This document shows positions 22,149-33,700 of a stretch of 64,000 nt of DNA, one piece after another (position 1 is the first letter of the stretch; every line of letters starts with the position of its first letter). The stretch spans positions 3,844,001-3,908,000 of the forward strand of contig OY744464.1 of assembly GCA_963556145.1 (NCBI GenBank). Direction: 5' to 3'. Both the position numbers and the translations under genes were made by a program. The notes beneath the pieces are model-generated. The model had not been told where the DNA came from. It saw only the letters and a program-made list of their open reading frames with translations, and did no database searches. This DNA comes from Hygrocybe punicea (taxonomy: Eukaryota; Basidiomycota; Agaricomycetes; Agaricales; Hygrophoraceae).

Positions 22149-24265
22149 GCGCACTAGATGACGGAGACATCGCGCTAGTAATAGTGCATGATGAACATAC
22201 CAACACTACGTACATTGAATCTTATACCCATTTAGCGGACTCGTCGTCTTCGTCTACAGTTCCCCGCGTCTATCTTTCCGCCTGCGATTTTCCTAATAGT
22301 TCCCCATCTACTCCAGTATGCTCAACCTCTGTTTCTCCTTCGTCGCCAGATCCCTTGTCGTCCTTTTCCTATTCAGCTTCATCCGCGTCTCCTTCTACAC
22401 TATCAGATGATTTCGCTAGCGTTTTCGCCACCCAAAAGAAAGTCTACAAGCCCGTCGCTCGCAAAGTCAAGCCTGTCATCGCTGAACTCCCCGACAAATT
22501 CCGTATAAAACGCAAAATCACTGGCGATCCGCTTGCCGAACTTCCTGACCTCGATCCAAATCCTCCACCTTTCGTCCCCACAGACCGCTACACGCAGGAA
22601 CGTTGTGATGCGTTCGACAAAGTTCACGAAGGCGACTTCCTCTGGCCGGCTGAGCGTGCACTGATGCACGACTTTATACGCAAACAAGAGAAAGGTTTTG
22701 CGTGGACCGACAACGAGCGTGGAAGATTTCGCACTGATTTCTTTCCACCCGTCGAGTTCCCCGTATTACCGCACACTCCCTGGGTCCAGCGCAACATTCC
22801 TATTCCTCCTGGTATCTATGAGGAAGTATGCAATATTATTCGCCGAAAAATCGAAGCCAAAGTCTACGAACCCTCGAACTCCTCCTATCGCTCGTGTTGG
22901 TTTACAGTTCTGAAGAAAGGCGGTAAAACGCTTCGCATCATTCACAGTCTCGAGCCTCTTAATGCAGTGACCATCGCGCATTCTGGCATACCTCCTATCC
23001 CCGAACACATGGCCGAACAGTTCGCTGGCCGATCATGTGGTGCCTGCTTTGATTTATACGTCGGCTACGACGAGCAACCTATCGCTGAGTCTTCGCGCGA
23101 CTACACCACCTTCCAAACACCTTTTGGAGCGTTGCGACTTGTTACTCTGCCTATGGGATGGACAAATTCAGTCCCGATATTCCACGACGACGTTACTTTC
23201 ATCCTGCAATCCGAGATCCCACAGTGGACGATACCTTACATCGATGATGTCCCAGTCAAAGGCCCTAAATCGTCCTATCTCCTACACGACGGCACTTACG
23301 AAACTATCACCGCGAACCTGGGTATTCGCCGCTTCGTCTGGGAACATTTCACTACGCTTAATTGCATTGTCCAACACATGAAATACTGTGGGGGAACCCT
23401 TTCCACCTTCAAGTCTACCCTCTGCGCTCCTGAAATCACAGTAGTAGGCCATCGCTGCACAACAAACGGCCGTTTACCCGATGAAGAGAAACTTGCCACG
23501 ATTCGTAACTGGGGCCCTTGCCACAACCTATCCGACGTCCGTTCGTTCCTTGGCACAGTAGGCGTTCTTCGAATCTTTATCCGCAACTTTGCGCAGCGTG
23601 TGCATCATCTTGTTAAACTCACGCGCAAGGACGCACCCTTCGAATTTGGTCCCGACCAGATCGCCGCTCAGGCAGACCTGAAACAAGCCATTCTCGATTC
23701 ACCTGCGCTTCGTCCGATCGACTACACTTCAGATTCACCGGTCATTCTTGCTGTCGACACATCCTACATCGCTGTTGGATACATCTTCTGTCAATGTGAC
23801 CCCGACAACCCTTCTCGCCGTTTCTACAACCGCTTTGGTTCTATCACACTAAATGATCGCAAGTCGCGCTTCTCTCAACCTAAACTAGAAATCTTCGGTC
23901 TTTATCGCACGCTCTGCGACCTGCGGCTGTACTTAATCGGCGTTCATAATCTTGTCATCGAAGTAGACACGCGCTACATCACAGGCATGCTACGCAACCC
24001 AGACATCGCGCCAAGTGCTAGCGTTAACCGCTGGATTGCCACGATTCTCACTTTCCACTGCACTATAGTCCACGTTCCGGGTACGCACCACAGCCCGGAT
24101 GGTCTTTCAAGGCGTGTACAACAACCTCTGGATTCTCTGCCGGAAAAGGACAGCGTAAAAGAAACTGAAGACTGGATCGACCGCCTCTATGGTTTCGCGC
24201 ATATGATCAATACTCCTCATCTGTCCCTGCGTTCGTTGCGATCTTGTTCCGCTTTCGCCGCACTA

Positions 24266-24304
24266 GTGACTGGGGACAGTCACCATCTCAGTGAGGAGGA
24301 AGGA
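24266..24304 (+). promoter_or_regulatory. Internal hairpin plus polypurine tract (candidate central PPT) in D pol
   Basis: GTGACTG-GGGA-CAGTCAC (24266-24283) is followed after 6 nt by AGTGAGGAGGAAGGATC. The 3' end of D has the hairpin, then 6 nt, then AGTAAGGAGGAAAAATG. The internal copy lies between RNase H and integrase coding, near the middle of D. Confidence 0.65.
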
Positions 24305-24912
24305 TCCAATCCTATGCTTACCCACGACGACGTACCACGCACTGACGCTGCTCGCAGAGAAGACGATCACATAACCCTAGTAAAGAAATGGCTCAGCGAC
24401 TTAGAGCGCCCGATTGACCTTGCCGATTCCGACTACGCGACCTTCATCCGATACTGTACAGACTTTTTCCTCGACAGAACTAGACTATGGCGCAAAGACC
24501 AGAATGGCGCGCACAAGTTAGTTATATCGCGCGATCACTGAACATCAATTATGCGACAAGCCCACGATGAAGTAGGACACAAAGGATTTTACGCGACTCG
24601 CACTATGATCGCAGAACGCTTCTGGTGGCTGCACATGCAAGCCGATATCCACTGGTTCGTTCGCACATGTCATCTTTGCCAGCTTCGCCAATCCCGTCAG
24701 ATTCTCATTCCCCCTGTCGTCGCAACGCCCGCCCCACTTTTCGCCAAAATATTCATCGACACGATGCACTTGCCGACATCTAGCGGATACAAATATATAA
24801 TCCAAGGACGCTGCTCGCTTACTCAGTACCCCGAATTCAGAATGCTTCGCAACAAAAATGCTCGTGCAATCGGAGATTAGATATTCGAAGATATTCTCTG
24901 TCGATGGGGTTC

Positions 24913-26568
24913 TGTTACGGATCGCTTCTGCAGCGGGCTCCGGCAACAATCAACTTAACAGGGGGGCGGTTTCCAGAGGGAAGAACAGCAGTTTCATTGA
25001 TAGATAACACTGCTACAAGGGGGGAGGTTCATGGTCTAAAGTCATTGCGAGCCGTGGGGGATACCCAAGACAAGGGGGTCTGCCCCAAGAACCAGACTAA
25101 ACGTAAAGAAAGGAAAAGAAGAAAAAGTCCGAACCAACAACAAGAACAGTATATATAGTGACTGGTCTTGAGGGGAGGTAAATAGAAATACAACCATGAA
25201 GCCATAACATGTCCAACTCTACCATGTGTTCACCATGAGGCGCACATGAGGCGTCCTCATGTCGATGTTCTCGCGATCCAACTGGAGGCCCGGGTGTCAT
25301 TGAGGGAGAGGTGAGGTCCAGATGACTCGGATGATTTGTCATCGGATCATGTGATGTGCAGAATTGCCTATTCGGGGTCTACACTTGCTGTAACAAGCAA
25401 GTGTGCAATCTAGCAAGTGCATTGCACGGTCGGGTCGAAGATGGGTATCATCCAGTGTGGGATTGGTGATGAGAATGTCTTGAGGTGGTGTGGATGTAGT
25501 GGCAAGGTTTGCATGAAAGAAAACAAAGGAATGTGTGGAAGGAAAACCAACTAGGACGGTGGGCTAGTCGAGGTCAGACATGTGAACAGCACAAGCTGTA
25601 CCGGATGACGATGTCTGTGTTGATGACGTATCGAGGAGCGATGTCTTGTCCTGTTTGTGGAACAAGAAGGTCCACTTGATGTCGGTATTCGTCCAAGAAA
25701 GGGTATCATTGTAAACGAGTGTGGGAGGTATCGAGATCATGATGGAAAAGGATAAATGAACGTGGGTCCAGGTGTCGAGTCATGGCATGAGTGACAAGCT
25801 GTGGGAACAAGTCGTCGGGTACTGCATTGAAGCGGTGTCGTGCGAACAATATGCGATAGGGGTTGGTTCACTGTTTGGGAAGTCGTATGGTCTGTGGTCG
25901 AAGTCTAGAAGAGTATGCTCCGGCGATGGTCGGATTAGAGAGAACAGTGAAATGTCTTGTGATCGGGGATTGTCCAGAGTTCGCATGCAGGTGAGGAATG
26001 TCGTCGGATCGTCAGGGAGGATAATGGTGGGCACAGGGTATGAATATGGAAACCAAATATCCGGGAATGGCAATTGTCAATTACGTGTCGATATATTGTC
26101 GAGGTGGAAGTCAGAAGTATCAATGGCGGAAGGGTTTCGGTGCCGATGCCAAAGATAGATCATAACAAGGTAGAAACCGATCAGGAAGGTGATGGCAATG
26201 CTGCCAATAACAATTACGGTAATGAGCTGTGTCGGGAGTACAGCCATTGTGATCAGTTTGTCGTGGGATAGCGTAAACAAGATATCGAAGGGAAAAGACA
26301 ATGTTGGTGACGTCCATCGGCAAGGAGACTATTCGGGTACAACAAGGTCACGTGGGATATGTCCATGGTTGGTCTGGATTGTTCTAGAAGAAGGGACAAA
26401 AAGAGAACAAGAATAAGAAAATACAAGGATGTCCGAATGAAGAAACAATGACGTTGAAAGGAAGACAAAGGACAAAAAGAAATGAAAAAGGAAGGTGTGC
26501 AGTGCAGAATCGTCATGGTGGGTATCAGAATGGGCATCGGGGTTGGAAGCGGAGTTGGAAACGTAACA
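24913..26568. repeat. F1: probable solo LTR, 1656 bp
   Basis: Ends TGTTACGG...ACGTAACA with a 5-bp duplication GGTTC (24908-24912 and 26569-26573). The TG...CA ends and 5-bp duplication fit a solo LTR left by LTR-LTR recombination. An identical-length copy is at 44971. A TATA-like run (GTATATATAG) lies near 25148. Small frames are present but none is convincing. It interrupts the integrase of D. Confidence 0.7.
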
Positions 26569-27396
26569 GGTTCTCTCCGCGAAATCGTTACAGACAACGG
26601 ACCCGCACTCATCAAATCCCTCACTTATCTTTCGAACCGATACCGCGTTAACCATATTCGCATCTCCGGCTACAATTCCTGCGCAAACGGTCTCGTGGAA
26701 CAACCGCACTACGACGTTCGACAATCTCTCATCAAAGCTGCGGATGGCGACCAGTTTAGATGGGCCAATGTGATGTATTCAGTATTTTGGGCCGAACGTA
26801 TCACTATCCGACGACAAATGGGCTGCTCACCTTACTTTGCAGCGACTGGCGCACATCCCCTATTACCACTCGACATCGTAGAAGCAACATACCTTCAACC
26901 CCCGCCAGATTCGGTCCTATCTTCTACAGACCTTATCGCGCGACGCATGATCACACTCCAAAAACGTAGCGACGATATTAATCGCATATACTCGCAAGTC
27001 TATGACACGCGATGGAAAGCGGCACAACGTTTTGAAAAGCAACACGCGAAGACGATTCGCAACTTCAATTTCAAAAGCAGTGACTTAGTACTCATTCGCA
27101 ACACACAGATAGAGAAAGCGCTAAACCGGAAAATGCACCTGCGCTATCTTGGTCCCCTCATTGTTATTTCGCGCAACTTTGGCGGCACTTACATTCTCTG
27201 CGAACTTGATGGATCTGTCTTTCACCGACCAATCGCAGCGTTTCGAGTAGTCCCCTATTTTGCTCGCCGTTCAATCTCACTCCCGCCGCGCTTCCTCGAT
27301 ATTCCCGCGCAACGACTAAACGAACTCGAAAACACTTCCAACGACGATCAACCTCCTGAAGCACAGGAACCCGGTTCTGATGTCGACGACGATTGA

Positions 27397-27712
27397 CTGA
27401 ATTTCTAAGCTTCTCTCATTTTTACACTTATCGCTTATACCTTGTTTTTCTTTTATTGTAGCACGAGATTCAAGTCGCAATAAAAGCAAGACTTTTGTCG
27501 CACAAGACTTCGTCTTTGTGGGGTTTTACGGCGATGATGATCTACTGAGCCTTTCCCCTAGATAAGTTTAAATTTGTTTCTTCCGCTTCCTGTGGCTTTT
27601 TTTTCGATTCGAGAGCAGGCTTGTTATTTATTATACAGATATGAAAACAACTAAAAATATTTTACATATATGTATGCAGATGGCGTGCGCGCGTTTTCGC
27701 ACATTCTCCCGT
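27397..27712. other. Gap between D pol stop and antisense gene stop
   Basis: Converging ends of the plus-strand pol and the minus-strand gene. It holds a short GC-rich inverted segment near 27485-27530 (TTTTGTCGCACAAGACTTCG), possibly a 3'-end signal. No gene. Confidence 0.4.
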
Positions 27713-30700
27713 TTACTCCTCACCTTCCCCATACTCCTCCTCTTCGTCCTCCAGCTGCGCCAACTCTCGCCTCATTTCGGTCTGCGCTCTCACCCACACC
27801 GTGACCCGTTCTTCAATCACTGAGATCTCTTCCCGTAACACGCGTTTGCGCGCTTCCACGTCCATGACCCGTACACTTCGTGGCGGACGGGTACCAATAT
27901 AGGCTATGATGAACAGTCAGCGCATTTGATACTCTGTCGTTTTAGCAACTTACCTCGGGGGGGCGGCTGGTTTCTCTCCCTCCCTTTCCCCTTATCAGCC
28001 CGCGCCTTGCCCTTGTCCGCGCGACCTTTGCTGGAAACCGGCTTCCTCAGCGTGTTCCGCCCATGTTTCTTCTCCCCCATCCGGTTCACCCCGTTCCAAA
28101 AGCATCCCTGCTTCGCGTTGCGGCACCTCTTGCACCGCGGATCCTGCTCGTCGAACTGGCAAACAACGTCGGCGGCCCTCGCTGCGCGGCAGTGATCGCA
28201 CTACGAAGTTCTCATGAGTACAGAACGAATGGTAAAAGGTTACTAATTGCTTACCTTGCCTTGGACATCGCGAAGGTCCTTACCGGGACCGACCCTCCTG
28301 CGCTTTTTCGACGGCCCCCCCTGCCCTTCGTATTGTCATGATCCAAACAGGATTCGGATCAAAACATAGTAATATGCTGTCACTAGTCACCATCCCTACA
28401 GCACACATCACATTACAAGGACCATTCATACTGGAATGCCCCCATCTGCATATGGAGTAGAAAGGAATACCCTTATCTGCATATAGGACACACAGGAAAT
28501 CCTTATCTGCACATAGGACATACATGAAACCCTCATCTAAACAAGGGACATGCAAGGAAACCCTTATCTACAGAAGGGACATACAAGAAAACCCTTATCT
28601 ATGCAGAGGAAATGAAGGAATACCCTTATCTTAACTGATAAGGCCCTCAAAACATCTTATCAGAGGCCAAAGAAGCACAAGAAGCACAGCCACATCCTTA
28701 TCTCCAATCATAGAGATAACACATGCCACCCATCATTCCCTGATCAAGAAGCACATCACATTTCATATCAATTGATCAAATACAGCCCAGCCCTGATCTT
28801 ATCTTTTTCTTAACTGATAAGGATACACACATGGCATGGCATCAATTGATCAAGAAGCACAGCCTCAGGAAGATGATTCTAGAAGCATACCCTGGCACAG
28901 CCCTTGCCTTTGATTCACACACCCAAGATTGGACCAGCAACATGACTCACTCCCATCAAATATGACTCATTGGTCTATCCATGTCAAATTATGACCCTTA
29001 TGACATACTCATGACCCCCCATGACTCATTATGACCACCCATGACTAATTATGACTATTTCTGACTCATTATGCCCCCTCCTTTGATTATAATACCTATG
29101 TGACTCATTAATTGACTCTGTATGAGTCACAAACCCATGCCTTCCTTTCTTATGACTCCTTATGAGTCATAACCCCCCATGCCTTTCATCATTATGACTC
29201 CTTATGAGTCATAAACCTATGCCTCTCCTCTATATGACTCCCTATGAGTCATATCCTATGCTCTCCATTTGATATACCATTCTATGACTCAGTATGACTC
29301 CTGCTGTAGAATAGGTATATATAGAGCCCAGTTTCTGCTGGAGATGGCCCAGTCACCTAATCTGACAGGCCCAGTCACAGGACAGTCCCTCTCCCAGATT
29401 CTGATTCACCCCTCTGTGTTTGTTTGTATTACTTGTGTAGTAGTACTTCAAATACCAATTGCAGTTCAAGTCATCATTCATTTGTTTAAGGATATCAATT
29501 GCAGTTATATTGATACTCCCTTATTACTTGTTTGATATATTTTTCTTGTGTTCTGTCACGTAGTACAGTCACATTCATCTTCTTTCAAGTTCTATTCACA
29601 GGGTGCACAGTAGCATACCATGTCACACAGTATCTTGAAAGTACTTGACAAGTATACTAAATATCATTACCGTAACATTCAACATGGTATTGTAACAGTA
29701 TTCAGACATAAACTACAATACTTGTGCTCAAATTCATCTGAAGGTATGAAGGCAAATGAGACTTATACCTTTTCAATAACATCAAGCCTTTTGTTTCACT
29801 ACTTTTACTGTATCTACAGCAAAGTACCGTATAGTTCGGATAGAATACTTGCAGCCTAAGATGAATAAAAGTATTAAACTAGTAAGGAAGTTGTGCCACT
29901 TTCACTACTAGGATACCTTTTGAATCCTTTCAAGATACAGTGTGAAATAGTATAGTACTGTTGCCATATTGTAGATTCAAGATACTGTGTCAATACTTTT
30001 AAGATACTGTTTCAGTACTTTTATTATAATAAAAGTATCTTAAAAGTATTGACACAGTATCTTAAATCCACAATATGGCAACAGTACTATACTATTTCAC
30101 ACTGTATCTTGAAAGGATTCAAAAGGTATCCTAGTAGTGAAAGTGGCACAACTTCCTTACTAGTTTAATACTTTTATTCATCTTAGGCTGCAAGTATTCT
30201 ATCCGAACTATACGGTACTTTGCTGTAGATACAGTAAAAGTAGTGAAACAAAAGGCTTGATGTTATTGAAAAGGTATAAGTCTCATTTGCCTTCATACCT
30301 TCAGATGAATTTGAGCACAAGTATTGTAGTTTATGTCTGAATACTGTTACAATACCATGTTGAATGTTACGGTAATGATATTTAGTATACTTGTCAAGTA
30401 CTTTCAAGATACTGTGTGACATGGTATGCTACTGTGCACCCTGTGATTGATCATCACCAAAGATATCCCAGTACTTTATTCTGCACTAGTAGCCAATGTG
30501 CGTTTGAAGCTTCGGAATAAAGTCCGATATCTTGATTATCAATTCTACTTGCCTATTGTTCAGTTCATTCATTCTGTACATAGTATTTTGTCACACCTCC
30601 CTTTTTGTTTGACATCTACTGTTACACTTGCCCATCGCCCATCGCCTATCGCCCATTGTCCATAATCTATCGCTCATCTCTATTGTACCTCTGCTCATTG

Positions 30701-33700
30701 TATACTTGCTACTTGTATACTTGACTGTTGTACACTTGTTCATCTTACACTGTTCATACTTGCTTGAGTTATTATCCACTTATACTCTTGCATACCTCTT
30801 GTCACTCAAAGTCTTTACCTTTAGTAGGGAAGACCTCACTGTTCACTCATCCTCTATAAGTCATACATCTGACTTATATTATTGTCAAGTATTTGTTGTA
30901 TCTTTCAAAGCTAACCTTTGATAGGATTCACACCACAACCCCACCACCCAACAGGAATAACCCAGAGTTATAGAAGAGCTAAATCCTTGTTCCCAAAGGA
31001 CAACAAGGTAATTTCCCGATCAACGACGCACTCCGGAAACCCTTGGTGTGGATTTGTTCAAACACTTCCCACGCAAAACAGAAATTGGAGCCCACCACGA
31101 GGGACAAGGTTCATCAACAACTCTTTCATATTCCTACTCATATCCATTATCAACTCTACATTTAATAGTCCTTCCCAATGACTATTACATCCACTCTTAC
31201 CCCAGATATGATGCCCCTTCTAGGCCAGAAGGGAGCACCATCCAAGTTCACAGGAAGCCATGAGGATATCAAACGCTTCCTCAGGCACTACAACCAAGTT
31301 AGCAAAGCATATGGTCTCACAGATGCTGACAAATGTGATCGCATTGTGGACTATTGCTCTCGCAAGGTAGTCAAATTGATTGAAGCTCTGGATAGCTTCA
31401 TGAGATCTGACTGGACCAAATTAGAAGCAGACTTCTTGAAGTACTATGATGCTGCTTATAAAGAAACACGTTACATCCTCAGAGATCTCTCAACTCTGAC
31501 ACGCCTTTGGAAACAAAAAGAGATCAAGACACTTACCAGATGGAAACGCTATGAACGTAAATTTGTTACCATTGCAGGATGGCTTGAAGCCAAGAAGAAG
31601 ATTTCCACAGATGAAAAAGCTGCATACTTTTGGTCTGGAATCAATAAGCATTTACGTCATCGCATTGAGCTCAGACTTAGCTCTGGCTCAACTCCCCTAG
31701 ATGTAACCAAGCCATTCCCAATGGACAAAGTCATCAAGGTTGCAGAGATCCTATTTGAACGCAATCGATTTGACATTAATCTGGCAGATTCTGATGATGA
31801 AATTCCTGATAGAGACAGGGATGATGAATCAGATTCTTCCAGTGATGAATCATCAGATGATGAAAGTGATTCTGATTATAATGAAAGATACAAGAAGAAG
31901 AAGTTGGAAAAGAAGAAGAAGAGTCACAGGTATAAAGAGGATTCTGAAGATGAAAACCCCAAGAAAGCTACCAAGAAGAATGTTGATAGGAAGGATACCT
32001 TCAAGAAAGGACCAGAGAAGAAGACCAAATCTGTACAAGATGAGGTTGAAGCCCTAATCAAACAAATGGGAAACCTATCACTGGATGATCAGCGTTATGG
32101 ACTAGCTTATTATAAGGCAATTAAGCTAGACCCAGATGTTGCCCATTGTGTCAAAGCACCCCTCCTACACCAACCAAGAACCCTTCCAAAGCCTCCTGGA
32201 ATCCTTCAGAATCAAATACCTAGCAAAGCACCATTCACTGCAGACATTGGAGCTCGTGAACCCATCACCTGTTTCGGATGTGGTATAAAAGGACATGGAC
32301 TCCAGATATGCCCCAAGATAAATGAACTTATTCAGTCAGGAACTCTCATTAGAGATCCCCTTGGGAAACTAGTCAAGAGTGATGGATCCAACATACGCCG
32401 CCGCATGGGTGAAACAATAATTCATGCTCTAGAACGGAACGCTTCAGAAGCATTACAGACCAACTTCTATGCTCTTCAAGACCCATTCTCTGACTACTAT
32501 CAGTCAGATGCTGAAGAAGATATGGATGCATTCTATACACCTGCCACTTATGTTGGACACAATGGTATAGAAGATGTTCAGATTATGGCTGCTGACAGAG
32601 GCCAGCACAAGATTACCTCTGCCAGAAAAGAAGCATTTGATGGAGTTTACCCACCTGCTAGACAGAGGAACAAGGACAAAGAAAACCTTAAACCAAGATC
32701 TACAGGCACTACTGCCAAACCTGCTTCAAAGCAGAATCTCAATCAGGAAAATGTTCCTACACCAGCCAACATTTCTAAAGGAAATCCACCTACTCGCATT
32801 GAAGAAATTCGCCAAATGCAACCCATTCCATTTGATATCAGAGTACCTAGGACTGTACAACCCCCAGTTGCCAATGGAGACATTGAAATGCAGGACACTA
32901 CAAACAAGTCTCACACTTCTAAAGCAACTCCTGACAAGTCAATTCCACGTCCCAAGTTACCACTCAGGCAGTCAGAACTATCATCTAACATGGGAGATAC
33001 TCAGGTTATCAACCAAATCCTTGATACCCCAGTTACTCTCCAAGTTAGGGAAGTTCTAGCTTCATCCAGAGATTTATCAGACCAGCTTACAGAGATGCTG
33101 AAGAGAAAGAATCCCAAGGTCTCTGTAGTTGCAAGCACATATGCCCCAAGACAACATGGAATATTAATCAAGCTCAGAATAGAATGTGATAATTATCCTA
33201 TCACTGCCATTATTGACACAGGATCCCAGCTCAATGTTGTCAACAAAGAAATTTGGAAAGCAAGAATACGCAGACCAGTTGATTTAGGAAAAAGTCTTAC
33301 CATGAATGATGCTAATGGAGGAGTAGGAACCCTCAAAGGTCTGGTACCAAATGTCCCATTGACATGTGGAGGTGTTCTTACTTATGCAGATCTATTCATT
33401 GGTGAGTCTGTACCATTCGATTTACTTCTTGGAAGACCCTGGCAAAGGGGAAATTTTGTCACTATTGATGAACGAATTGAAGGAACATATCTAGTTTTTA
33501 AAGATGCCTCAGACTCTGGAGCCAAGTTTGAAATAATGGTCACGGCTGACCATTATCCTGCTCCTCAAAGACATGACCAGATTTTCACAATTACTGCATC
33601 TGAAAATAATTCTTCATGCAAAAGTGCTACTCCTAGCACCAGTTCAGATTGCATACCACCCAGATTTAGGAGGTATCCCATTCCGGAACCCCTGGATTCA

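Larger units (their letters stand above)
22184..27396 (+). pseudogene. Element D Pol (RT-RNase H-integrase), broken
   Basis: RT: IPIPPGIYEEV entry motif, PYIDDVPVKG catalytic box near 23240. RNase H: ILAVDTSYIAVGY, LEIFGLYRTL and HSPDGLSRR. Integrase zinc motif: HDEVGHKG...CHLCQLC-like, from 24551. Integrase core: IFIDTMHL, IVTDNGPAL, NGLVEQ. The protein continues in one frame but has a TGA at 24539-24541 (an Arg codon is expected there) and a TAG near 24878. It is split by F1 at 24913; removing F1 and one GGTTC restores CRWG-SLREIVTDNG. It lies in a different frame from gag, starting 35 nt after the gag stop. Not functional as it stands. Confidence 0.88.
28334..31080 (+). repeat. 5' LTR of element E (with inserted palindrome)
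   Basis: TGTCATGATCC...CACGCAAAACA. Length is 1895 bp without the insertion at 29597-30445 and its duplication. Confidence 0.95.

Noticed and set aside
24913..26568. F as a MITE with TGTTACG inverted ends
   Set aside because: The 5-bp duplication, TG...CA ends and size fit a solo LTR better, though a short complete element is not excluded.
25772..26624. Small frames in F1, repeated in F2
   Set aside because: No recognisable protein, overlapping on both strands; better explained as LTR sequence.
28440..28630. Short repeats in the LTR of E as a CRISPR-like array
   Set aside because: This is a eukaryotic LTR; units are degenerate, spacers are not unique and no cas genes are present.
29620..30422. 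Two identical 79-codon frames on opposite strands as genes
   Set aside because: They arise from the symmetry of the palindromic element; there is no sign of coding constraint.
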